Positions 36,768 through 44,571 of a DNA stretch of 53,081 bases are shown here, in pieces. Where the stretch lies: positions 1-53,081 of the forward strand of contig JAQSYO010000026.1 in assembly GCA_029256105.1 (NCBI GenBank). The letters are read 5' to 3'. The notes beneath the pieces were generated by a model that ran no database searches, was not told the origin of the DNA, and was given only the letters and a program-made list of their open reading frames with translations. The number at the start of each line of letters is the position of its first letter. Positions within the stretch are counted from its first letter, which is position 1. This stretch comes from Herbinix sp. (GTDB lineage: Bacteria > Bacillota > Clostridia > Lachnospirales > Lachnospiraceae). The position numbers and the translations under genes were made by a program.

Positions 36768-36836
36768 ATAAAAATAAAAACCTCCCCATACATGTCTTCA
36801 CTGGATAGCCACTGGAGAACATGCATGTGAGGTTTT
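36768..36836 (-). terminator. terminator-like hairpin upstream of the recombinase module
   Basis: AAAACCTC (36777-36784) pairs with GAGGTTTT (36829-36836), with further pairing inside (CAT and CATGT with ACATG and ATG). On the minus strand TTTTTATTTTTATG follows. It would block leftward transcription into the module, or act as a leader attenuator. Confidence 0.55.
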
Positions 36837-36938
36837 ATATGCACATTGATATTTAATATGGTAAAATAATGAAATTTGATATATAATATTTAATGTGTAA
36901 GTGGTATTAAGCTCAGGAGTAAAAAAGGAGAATGCCTT

Positions 36939-37559
36939 ATGGGAAATTTTTTTAAATGGAATATGTTTTTTACTTCTTTTCTGCCTTTGTGGATATCAAT
37001 AATTGTAAGCGATTTCTGGAGTATAGGTAAAACGATTTATGATCTAGTCAATAGCCCTGACAACCCTACCATTTCGATTGGCACACTTTTTATCAATACA
37101 GTGATTGAATTGGTGACAATAATTGTTTTGATTGTTTATTCAGTCATAAGTGTATATAGCATTAATAAAACGATTAAAAATCAAAAATCTGCTCCTAATC
37201 ATTTTCACGGAACAATTACACGAGCTAAACGTGCTAATAAATTGACAGCAGAATTCTTGTTAGCATATATTCTTCCCATGATAGCTTTTGATTATAGCGA
37301 CTTAAAGAGTATTGTATTATTCTTAATTTATTTCTCAGTATTAACGTATTTGTGCATTAGAAATAGTAATATTTACACCAATATTTACCTTGAATTCAAG
37401 GGCTATCGTATGTACGAATGCGATATTACATGTAATGTACTTGGCAAGGAACATCCATATACAGATAGTCTAATATTTAGTAAAAACAATTTAACACAAG
37501 CATTACCGCACGAGATTGATTATTTTGATTTTGAAAACTACATTTATATTGAAATTTAG
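36939..37559 (+). CDS. kwaA: KwaA-like four-helix membrane protein (Kiwa defence system)
   Basis: A 206-residue membrane protein with four predicted helices: FFTSFLPLWISIIVSDF (about 10-26), TLFINTVIELVTIIVLIVYS (about 49-68), TAEFLLAYILPMIAFDY (about 103-119) and SIVLFLIYFSVLTYLCI (about 123-139), then a soluble C-terminal tail of about 60 residues. GGAG precedes the ATG by 8 nt. It is followed after 10 nt by a DUF4868-like gene. KwaA of Kiwa is a small four-helix membrane sensor encoded just before kwaB, so the call rests on topology, size and partner; I cannot align it to a reference. With its partner it is one of only two plus-strand genes here, which marks the pair as an insert. Confidence 0.65.
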   Translation: MGNFFKWNMFFTSFLPLWISIIVSDFWSIGKTIYDLVNSPDNPTISIGTLFINTVIELVTIIVLIVYSVISVYSINKTIKNQKSAPNHFHGTITRAKRANKLTAEFLLAYILPMIAFDYSDLKSIVLFLIYFSVLTYLCIRNSNIYTNIYLEFKGYRMYECDITCNVLGKEHPYTDSLIFSKNNLTQALPHEIDYFDFENYIYIEI

Positions 37560-37569
37560 GAGGGTACAA

Positions 37570-38511
37570 ATGAGTAAATCACAGCTATCGGCTGCCATGA
37601 ATGACATCAAAGGAAATAAGTATACTTGGAATTTGTATTTTTTTAAGATCAGTCATCGAAGAAAAGGTAACCCCTATTATGTCTACAAGCACACCTTTAA
37701 AAGTGCAGCTTATTTACCGGATTATATGACATCATTGAGTGATACCGTTCTACATTATCAGATTGAACCTCTTGGAACTGTTCAAGAATATGATGGGGAA
37801 AACAGTAAAACATCTTGCGATAAACTAAAGGTGGATAGCGAACTAATCAACGAACAATGGTTATATTTTTCCAATTCTGTATCGGGTGCTCCGAGAGAAC
37901 AAGTCTCTGGAAAATACCAGGGATACATACTTGATGGACAACCAGTAATTACTTCTGACCCTTCAATCATCTTGGTCAAAACAGGAAATCCAATTATTAG
38001 TTTAGAAAACAAGAATACAAGAGTATTTAAGCATACAGCTAATGATGAGTTGGAATATCTAACAGATGAATTATGTAGGTTATATTTAAATGTAGATTTT
38101 ATTGTCATAAGGGATATTATGTATTCCTTTAACCATAGTTTTGAAGGAATTTTTAATATTGAAAAGACATTACACCGTTTGAAAAATCAAGCTATTGATG
38201 AAATTATTTCCACTCAGGCTTTCCATGATTCAGAAAAGGTACAAACTTTTATGAATCGCTACACTTCCCCGAAAACTTTTTTGACATTAAAGGACCAAAG
38301 AATGGAAAAATTAAATACGCCACAGGGACGAGCTGAAATTTCTTCTAGGTTAAAACTATCTCTATCTGAAAATTCCGAACTTATTATCAATGACCAAGAA
38401 CAAGCCAATCAGCTAATTAAGTACTTATGCTATAAAATTTTTCAAGATAAAGAAACCGATAATCTTATAGAGGTGAATTCTGTTATAAATGATAATATAT
38501 TATCAAGTTAA
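37570..38511 (+). CDS. kwaB: KwaB-like DUF4868 protein (Kiwa defence system)
   Basis: A 313-residue soluble protein starting MSKSQLSAAMNDIKGNKYTW at 37570, where AGGAGG stands 6-7 nt upstream; the frame is open 18 codons earlier inside kwaA but without a ribosome site. Residues about 160-305 fit my memory of DUF4868: DFIVIRDIMYSFNHSFEGIF (about 176-195), then KTFLTLKDQRMEKL (about 235-248), and an end reading QLIKYLCYKIFQDKETDNLI followed by EV. The family norm for KwaB is about 315 residues. KwaB is the cytoplasmic effector of Kiwa, which binds DNA and blocks phage replication once KwaA senses infection at the membrane. Coupled to kwaA; a role against competing phages is inferred. Confidence 0.7.
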   Translation: MSKSQLSAAMNDIKGNKYTWNLYFFKISHRRKGNPYYVYKHTFKSAAYLPDYMTSLSDTVLHYQIEPLGTVQEYDGENSKTSCDKLKVDSELINEQWLYFSNSVSGAPREQVSGKYQGYILDGQPVITSDPSIILVKTGNPIISLENKNTRVFKHTANDELEYLTDELCRLYLNVDFIVIRDIMYSFNHSFEGIFNIEKTLHRLKNQAIDEIISTQAFHDSEKVQTFMNRYTSPKTFLTLKDQRMEKLNTPQGRAEISSRLKLSLSENSELIINDQEQANQLIKYLCYKIFQDKETDNLIEVNSVINDNILSS

Positions 38512-38642
38512 TCAAAGCAACCTTGAGTAAATTATAGAAAGCATATTACTAATAATATTCTGCTAAACACAAATTAACAGGAATTTTTGCGAGAGATTCG
38601 CAGAATTCAAAAAGATAAATACTTAAAAAGAACAATTTTAAT

Positions 38643-38690
38643 ATACTATAAAATTTAACAATTGCTATACTATAAAATTTAACAATTGCT
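38643..38690. repeat. 24-bp unit in perfect tandem duplicate
   Basis: A 24-bp unit, beginning ATACTATAAAATTT and ending AACAATTGCT, occurs twice without a gap at 38643-38666 and 38667-38690. It lies in the AT-rich 291-bp spacer between kwaB and the endolysin gene. A recent replication-slippage duplication is the simplest reading. Confidence 0.85.
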
Positions 38691-38760
38691 ATATTTTCTT
38701 CCATATTTTTCTTTTGTATGCTAATATATTATTGTGTATTATTTATTCCCCAAACATTAA

Positions 38761-38789
38761 GCCCACGGCATTTGTTATTTGCCGTGGGC
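38761..38789. terminator. terminator of the phage late operon
   Basis: GCCCACGGCA (38761-38770) pairs perfectly with TGCCGTGGGC (38780-38789), a 10-bp GC-rich stem with a 9-nt loop. On the minus strand TTAATGTTT follows. It lies 14 bp after the endolysin stop and separates the late operon from the convergent kwaAB genes. Confidence 0.75.
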
Positions 38790-38802
38790 CTCGTATTGTC
38801 AA

Positions 38803-39519
38803 CTATTCCAATTTGATATATCCGTCAAAACCTGCTGACTTCAATTTCTTTACCATCGTTTCTGCTCTGCTCTTAGAAGAAAATGAGCCGACCTGAACAC
38901 AGTATTTCATATCACACACTCTCTCCGCACCCTCCTTCTCCTCTTTTTCTTTCAGTCCTGCCTTGACTGCTTTCCTAAAGGAATCCATGTTCTCACCAAA
39001 CTTCGGGAACCAGTGCATCACATCCGCATGGTTACTGGCAATGCCAAGTTTATACCCTTCACTGTGACAGATAATATTCTCCTCAGTCAGACCATAAGCC
39101 TTACAAAGATACACGCAAAGCTCCACAGCCTCCTTAAACACCTTACGGAAATATGCTTCATTGGTTAAGTTATCCTCACAGATTTCAAAACTGATATGCG
39201 TGTCATTCCCGGAGCCTTTCTTCCCACTGCCGCAATGCCAAGCACGGTAGTTCCAAGGCAATGTCTGATAGGTGGCAATAGTGCCATCAGACAGTCTACC
39301 GATAAAAGCATGCACACAGACCTGCTTACCGCCTGGTTTATACTGATTCCAGTGGTTGCCGGATAGGTTTACACCCAGCTTTCCGTCATCCGGACCTACA
39401 TATCGGTAGAGGAACGGGTTATTCGTCCCGGTTGAGTGAATCATAATACCCTTGGGCTTAATCGTTCTGCTTGCTTTGAAGCAAGCATTATTCGTAAGTA
39501 TTAGCTTATGCAAATTCAT
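38803..39519 (-). CDS. phage endolysin: N-acetylmuramoyl-L-alanine amidase with SPOR domain
   Basis: A 238-residue endolysin that cuts the bond between MurNAc and L-Ala at the end of the lytic cycle. The Amidase_2 domain (residues about 20-165) has GIMIHSTGTNNP (first zinc His), VCVHAFIGRLSDGTIATYQT, WHCGSGKKGSGNDTHISFEI and HADVMHWFPKFG. A charged linker is followed by a SPOR domain (YCVQVGSFSSKSRAETMVKK, about 206 to the end), which binds denuded glycan. There is no signal peptide, so export needs the holin encoded two genes upstream. AGGTGATCC precedes the ATG. Confidence 0.92.
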   Translation of the reverse strand: MNLHKLILTNNACFKASRTIKPKGIMIHSTGTNNPFLYRYVGPDDGKLGVNLSGNHWNQYKPGGKQVCVHAFIGRLSDGTIATYQTLPWNYRAWHCGSGKKGSGNDTHISFEICEDNLTNEAYFRKVFKEAVELCVYLCKAYGLTEENIICHSEGYKLGIASNHADVMHWFPKFGENMDSFRKAVKAGLKEKEEKEGAERVCDMKYCVQVGSFSSKSRAETMVKKLKSAGFDGYIKLE

Positions 39520-39530
39520 TCTGGATCACC

Positions 39531-41018
39531 TCACTGTTCAAAAGGAGTAGTTGTCGTAAGTGCGACAGGATACAAATGGTAGGTAAATTTAAGATCACAG
39601 TAAGCCGTCGACGATGTGCCATTGCTACCCATGCGGATGTACATTCCGTAACCGGTTGGTATTCTGCTCTGCCGCATTTCGATATGAACGTGCTGGGATT
39701 CGGTAGTGCTATCTGCCCCGACAGGAGTACTTCGTGAAATTCTGGTGAAAGTTACTTCGTCATTAGAGATATATAAGTCCAATTCTTTCTCACTCGTATC
39801 TGATTGACGGCAAAGAGTCAGCAGATGACAGTCATAAGTAGTTTCCGGATAAAGCGTTCCACCCTGTCCGCCAATAACCACGCTACCAATGGGGAGTACC
39901 GTGTGCAGAGGTCCACGAACGCTGTTGATACCGCCCGAACCAGAAACATTACCTGACATGACATATCTTAAGTAGCTTGCTCTGGTAAATGCATTGATTG
40001 TCGCTGTAGCAGTAGCTGTTAAGGTCAATGCAGTTATTATGTTTTCTGCTCTTTCCAATACGAACAAACTCTCGCCGTAAGCAACGTTAACATCACCGAT
40101 GGAAAATATTTGACTCGTCCAGTAGGATGTACAGGTCGGATTCGGATTAGTACCAGTCCCATAGGCAATATTTGATGTATCCTGGCTACCTCTTGTAGCT
40201 TCCGCAAGTTTCTTGACACTTCCCCGAAGGGTGCCTTGAATCCGTACCTGCACATTGTTTGCAGTCGGACTTCCCAAGGATGTGACAAACGTATAAGTCA
40301 CTGTACCAATTACTACGTTATTACCGTTTGCAATGTTCGTGAATGTGATGGATGCTCTTCTGCTTGCCATATCTGGTGCGGTCGCTGTTTCTATAGGATG
40401 CCAATGGTTAAGTAAAATCCCTGTCCGCATAGACAACATATTATGCGTATCATTGACCATATCATACGTATTGTTAAGTAGGTCATAGTTGTCATTTAAC
40501 AGGCTGTGTGTGGTGTTTAACATCGTATAACTTTCATTTAATAGATCATGCGTGGTGTTTAGCAGATCATAGTTATCATTTAACAGGTTATAGGTGAGAG
40601 TAAGCATACTATATACATCATTCACATCAAGTGCGGCTAAGGCTGAAAGCACCTGGTTAAGCCACTCCTGTGCAGGAGGTTCCGGTGGTATAAAAATACC
40701 ATCTGCAAGAGCCTCCTCAATAATGGTAAAAATCCGAGCACTTTTCCCGACCACTTCCCCATAAGTAACCCTGATCTCCAACCGACCGACTCCGACGACC
40801 GATGTGTCTGTCGCACTTGGTGACCATGTCAGAACTCCGGTACTGTAGTTCGTGACTACTGGATAGGCAATGCCATCGGGTCTTTTATATATTGCATTCA
40901 GAGCAGCTGACGGGTATTTATCTTCTAGTAAGCTGGATACATCAAACTCGATGTTTCGGTAATTGTTCTCCCCTCGCCGCCCGATGAATACCGTTACCGC
41001 TTTTGTTAAGTCAATCAT
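39531..41018 (-). CDS. BppU-like upper baseplate protein with Asn-rich heptad array
   Basis: A 495-residue baseplate protein. The N-terminus (IDLTKAVTVFIGRRGENNYR to about residue 105) resembles the BppU family that anchors receptor-binding proteins. After WLNQVLSALAALDVNDV come eight uninterrupted heptads of the form LLNxxYD or LLNxxHD (residues about 138-195), likely a trimeric coiled-coil stalk. The C-terminal 290 residues are Thr/Ser-rich beta structure, probably the tip. The start is set at the second Met (41018), 7 nt after GGAGG; the first ATG overlaps the holin stop (ATGA) and directly abuts the ribosome site. Confidence 0.75.
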   Translation of the reverse strand: MIDLTKAVTVFIGRRGENNYRNIEFDVSSLLEDKYPSAALNAIYKRPDGIAYPVVTNYSTGVLTWSPSATDTSVVGVGRLEIRVTYGEVVGKSARIFTIIEEALADGIFIPPEPPAQEWLNQVLSALAALDVNDVYSMLTLTYNLLNDNYDLLNTTHDLLNESYTMLNTTHSLLNDNYDLLNNTYDMVNDTHNMLSMRTGILLNHWHPIETATAPDMASRRASITFTNIANGNNVVIGTVTYTFVTSLGSPTANNVQVRIQGTLRGSVKKLAEATRGSQDTSNIAYGTGTNPNPTCTSYWTSQIFSIGDVNVAYGESLFVLERAENIITALTLTATATATINAFTRASYLRYVMSGNVSGSGGINSVRGPLHTVLPIGSVVIGGQGGTLYPETTYDCHLLTLCRQSDTSEKELDLYISNDEVTFTRISRSTPVGADSTTESQHVHIEMRQSRIPTGYGMYIRMGSNGTSSTAYCDLKFTYHLYPVALTTTTPFEQ

Positions 41019-41020
41019 AC

Positions 41021-41461
41021 TCATCCCTCCGGTGAAGATGGTCCATTGTCGTCACGCTCATGCAATTGCTTTAGTATATCCTTAAGCTTTTCTGGGATAG
41101 GCAGCCCAATATGAGCTGCATTTTCAAGAATAGAAATACCCTCATTACTTAAGTAGAAGAAAATCACCGCCGTACGAAGCACACTGCCATTCGGGTTACC
41201 GGCTGAGCCCAAAATATACGTGTCGAGTATGTGCCCTACTCCTACTAGTGCAAATATAAGGATCTTTTTAAAGATGCCTTTGGCTCCGATTTTACTGCAA
41301 AGATTCTTATCAATAATGGCACAAAGCACGCCTGTTATATAATCGATCACAACAAAAGTAATAAGTGCATAAAGGAAGCCATCCAAGCCGCCAAGAAACC
41401 ATCCCATAAACGCACCGGCTGCCACAAGAGATGTCTGTATCCAGTTCCATATCACTTTCAT
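41021..41461 (-). CDS. phage holin (holin 4/toxin-secretion holin family)
   Basis: A 146-residue membrane protein with three or four hydrophobic segments, among them AAGAFMGWFLGGLDGFLYAL and ILIFALVGVGHILDTYIL. The TFVVIDYITGVLCAIIDKNL signature (about residues 36-55) and FYLSNEGISILENAAHIG are typical of Phage_holin_4_1 (TcdE/utxA-like). It opens the membrane so the amidase can reach the wall. The start at 41461 has GGAGG 8 nt upstream; the frame's TTG 15 nt earlier overlaps it. Placed directly before the baseplate and endolysin genes. Confidence 0.93.
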   Translation of the reverse strand: MKVIWNWIQTSLVAAGAFMGWFLGGLDGFLYALITFVVIDYITGVLCAIIDKNLCSKIGAKGIFKKILIFALVGVGHILDTYILGSAGNPNGSVLRTAVIFFYLSNEGISILENAAHIGLPIPEKLKDILKQLHERDDNGPSSPEG

Positions 41462-41536
41462 AATCCAAACCTCCAATCTTAAATTGTTAATAGGAAAGCG
41501 CCCTACAAAATAAGAGCGCTTGGAATTATAACTGCC

Positions 41537-44005
41537 TTACATTGTAAGGATTAAGTTTTGAATTTGCTGTACCACATCCGCTTTTGGCCTGCCGGTACCG
41601 ATAGGTAGCCATATCACTGGCGGTATGTCAAAAGTTGAAGAAGTATCAAAGCCGTTTATCATCGTGATAACTGGCTCAAGTGCAGCACGCACCTCAGTGA
41701 TATGGTATGGCCAGTCTCTTATGGCCGTCTTTGCTGCGACGATATCCTCGTCCCATGACACGATTGCCATACCATAATACTGACGAATGGTATTGACCGC
41801 TGTTCGGAGTGCCATAATATGCATCGCCTTAACATGAGTTATATTGGCTGTAATTGTCTCAAATGGTGAAGGCAGTACAATAAATGTTCTGGTAACCTCC
41901 ATGCTTGGAGATAACAAGTCACTGTCCAAGCATCGAAAGATCACGATATGGCTCCCTGCCGCCAGGGTTGATGCCTGATACACTGTTTTAGTACTGTCAC
42001 CAATATAACCACTTGTGGAGAACATCCCTGGATCATCCACACTGTTATGCCATTCTCCAGAGTCAATCTTTACTTCCACTATCTGCGTTTGACCATCCGA
42101 TTCCACACCTGTTGTTAACATAAAACGCGGTGTTTGGTTATAGATGGATTTTCCGGACACTGGGCTACTTATCACTGGTGCTGCAGGTGGGCTGTTCTTT
42201 CTGACCGTGTTACTAACCACATAAGAAGATACAGCATCCAACGAATCAGTAACGCTTAGGCGATACCTCGTTGAAGTTCCGGGAGTTTGGGAAGCCTCTG
42301 CTGTATAACTTCCGAGTGTTTCACCGGATACTATTATCGCAAGTGTTTCATAGGAGGACCATGGTGGGTTGCCCATAATCGATGTGCTTCGCTGTAGTAC
42401 ATACTGCTTGATGGGGCTGGTACCCGTCACAGTTCCGCTCCAGGTTATCATTACTGATAATGTCTCGTACAGAGACGGAGATACAGACAGACTGGATGGC
42501 GGTGTCGACAAGATATTCTTACGAACAGAATTTGAGGATACCTTCCATCCGGAATAATAACTGCTTCCTGCCGTTCCTAACGTACGTATCTGATATCTCC
42601 GGTAATCTCCCCTCATGGATGGAGGTGATACACTTAAGTACCCGTCTGTTAAAGCAGATGATACTGTGGTAAGCGCAGTCCATGCACCCCAGGTACTATT
42701 ATCACTTGAATCGCTGTACTGTATCTCATAACCCGTTATCGCATTACCTGCTCCGGCAGCAGCTCCACTCCATGATAACGTCAAATTTCCTTCCGCTATT
42801 GTTGCGCTTAGCGTAAACATTGATGGTTCTGTACAGGCAGTAATATTACAGTAAATGCTATTACTGACTTTTTCCGTAGAATAAGCATTCAGTACATCTA
42901 TCGTCCAGATGCCAAACTGTGTATAAGTTCCCGATATATTTGAGACTGTCGGATTAAAGATTCCTCCGCTGGAACTCAAATTAATTATTGCTAACTCTGT
43001 CCAGCCACTCCAGGTACTGTTATCTGTAGATGTTCGGCTTGAAATCCGGTATCCCTTAATTGAACTTGTTCCTCCACTCGCCCCAGACCATGTAAGCGTG
43101 ATGGTTTCATTACTGTATATTTCCGGTGATGCAGCCACCGCACTTGGAGCTGTAGGAAGGGTATTCTTCCGGACAGAGTTTGTGGAAACCTTCCATCCGG
43201 AATAATATGAACTGCCCGCAGTACCACAGGTTCGAATGCGAAACCTGCGAAAATTACCTCTGGTAGCAGGAGGAGCAACCGATAGGCTTCCACTGGTAGC
43301 GGATGTGGTTACAGTAGTTAATGCCGTCCAGCTTCCCCATGTGGTATTATCTGTAGAATCACTATACTGAATTTCATAGAAAGAAATTGCGTTGTTCGTA
43401 CCTGCCTTTGCTCCACTCCATGACAAGGTTACATTACCTTCCGCAAGGGTACTGCTTAGCGAGCAGGTGGTCGGTGCACCTGCTGCTGTCGTGCGGCTTG
43501 CCCAGCTAATGGTAAGAACAATCTTTGTCAGATCGTTACGTCCTTTAAAGGACATATAGTTCGTTGTGCTGGAGCCGGCATCAATAAAGAGACAGTTGCT
43601 CGCACCGCTTCCGATGGAGTCAATTAGTGCAGTTGCTATGTTAAAAGTTTTATCCCCCTGTCCTGCCAAAACGGTATAGTTATAGCCAGAGGTTACCTTT
43701 GTAGGTCGGGAGGCAGCTACATTTGTGGAAGAACTCACCGCAGGAATACCTGTCTGATTTCCGGCATATAGCGTCATTGTTCGATCACTGCCCCAGGAAC
43801 CGGAACCAGTACGTGTCAGGGCAAGTGATACACTTGTCGGGTAATAATCCTCATATTGGTTTCTTATAGATGTAAGACTAAAAATCATTACACCAACGCA
43901 CTCATCTAGGTCACCGTAGACACCCTGTCTGATATCTTCGGTTATGGAAGGAATATAATCCCCGTCACGCCAGCAGCATGCATTTGTAGCCTGATAATCT
44001 GCCAT
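41537..44005 (-). CDS. tail fibre/adhesin with fibronectin-III-like repeats
   Basis: An 822-residue structural protein. The first 175 residues form a beta-rich head domain (from ADYQATNACCWRDGDYIPSI). Then come four fibronectin type III-like units with WSGA ... GYEIQYSDSTDNTTWGSWTAL and SYYSGWKVSTNSVRKN signatures (about 180-290, 290-390, 395-500, 500-605); units 1 and 3 are nearly identical, as are 2 and 4 in outline. An Ig-like unit (SPVSGKSIYNQTPRFML, about 610-710) and a C-terminal helical segment (THVKAMHIMALRTAVNTIRQ) end it. Such proteins bind cell-surface glycans at the baseplate. The function is inferred from domain type and position. Confidence 0.75.
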   Translation of the reverse strand: MADYQATNACCWRDGDYIPSITEDIRQGVYGDLDECVGVMIFSLTSIRNQYEDYYPTSVSLALTRTGSGSWGSDRTMTLYAGNQTGIPAVSSSTNVAASRPTKVTSGYNYTVLAGQGDKTFNIATALIDSIGSGASNCLFIDAGSSTTNYMSFKGRNDLTKIVLTISWASRTTAAGAPTTCSLSSTLAEGNVTLSWSGAKAGTNNAISFYEIQYSDSTDNTTWGSWTALTTVTTSATSGSLSVAPPATRGNFRRFRIRTCGTAGSSYYSGWKVSTNSVRKNTLPTAPSAVAASPEIYSNETITLTWSGASGGTSSIKGYRISSRTSTDNSTWSGWTELAIINLSSSGGIFNPTVSNISGTYTQFGIWTIDVLNAYSTEKVSNSIYCNITACTEPSMFTLSATIAEGNLTLSWSGAAAGAGNAITGYEIQYSDSSDNSTWGAWTALTTVSSALTDGYLSVSPPSMRGDYRRYQIRTLGTAGSSYYSGWKVSSNSVRKNILSTPPSSLSVSPSLYETLSVMITWSGTVTGTSPIKQYVLQRSTSIMGNPPWSSYETLAIIVSGETLGSYTAEASQTPGTSTRYRLSVTDSLDAVSSYVVSNTVRKNSPPAAPVISSPVSGKSIYNQTPRFMLTTGVESDGQTQIVEVKIDSGEWHNSVDDPGMFSTSGYIGDSTKTVYQASTLAAGSHIVIFRCLDSDLLSPSMEVTRTFIVLPSPFETITANITHVKAMHIMALRTAVNTIRQYYGMAIVSWDEDIVAAKTAIRDWPYHITEVRAALEPVITMINGFDTSSTFDIPPVIWLPIGTGRPKADVVQQIQNLILTM

Positions 44006-44016
44006 AGGAATTCACC

Positions 44017-44520
44017 TCACTCATACACCGCTGTCACCAGCGAATTCACAGTCCCACAAAGGGAAGAAGAAAGTCTTGTGTCTGTTACATTCCCCGACGT
44101 TATCAAGGTAGCCGCTTGAGGAACTAAAATCTCTGCTATACACAGTTCATAAACATCGGTACTGCGTGTCAATGCCGGAGCAGTCGGTGTAGCTGCCGCT
44201 GTTCCTGTCAATACCGCAGCTGTGATACTTCGGTTAAGAAGGCTCCACCGGATTATGATACGGTCAATTCTTGGATAAGAGCCGTTAGCAGTTGCCAGTG
44301 TCTTGTTCAGTGCTTCTGTATTTTCATAACGGTAGCCGTTGATCCATGCACTTCCGGCCGCAATACTAACGGTCATTCCTGTTGTTGGTGTTACCTGCAG
44401 ATTTGAGGTAGTTATATAAAAAATACCATTAGAAACCAGGCTTCCGAAATAGGCCGCAAAGTCGGCTGCATCGTACACCCTGTCGCCACTGGAAGAATTG
44501 AAAAATCCACTCTTTTCCAC
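44017..44520 (-). CDS. conserved baseplate/receptor-binding accessory protein
   Basis: A 167-residue protein starting at a GTG with AGGAGGG about 8 nt upstream: MEKSGFFNSSSGDRVYDAAD, then FAAYFGSLVSNGIF, ISIAAGSAWINGYRYEN-type text (VSIAAGSAWINGYRYEN, about 51-67) and YPRIDRIIIRWSL. This set is common in structural proteins encoded between the Gp37-like hub and the fibre genes of clostridial siphophages. It is probably the N-terminal anchoring unit of a receptor-binding assembly; exact role unknown. Confidence 0.7.
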   Translation of the reverse strand: MEKSGFFNSSSGDRVYDAADFAAYFGSLVSNGIFYITTSNLQVTPTTGMTVSIAAGSAWINGYRYENTEALNKTLATANGSYPRIDRIIIRWSLLNRSITAAVLTGTAAATPTAPALTRSTDVYELCIAEILVPQAATLITSGNVTDTRLSSSLCGTVNSLVTAVYE

Positions 44521-44571
44521 CTCTGATACCCTCCTTTCATCACGGTTGTATTACTCTTTTTTCCTTTTCTA

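Noticed and set aside
36840..36938. Promoter for the kwaA-kwaB pair
   Set aside because: Several AT-rich TATAAT-like strings occur, but none pairs with a minus-35 at 16-18 bp; a site cannot be chosen by eye.
38643..38690. CRISPR array
   Set aside because: Only two copies of a 24-bp unit directly abutting, without spacers; this is a tandem duplication.
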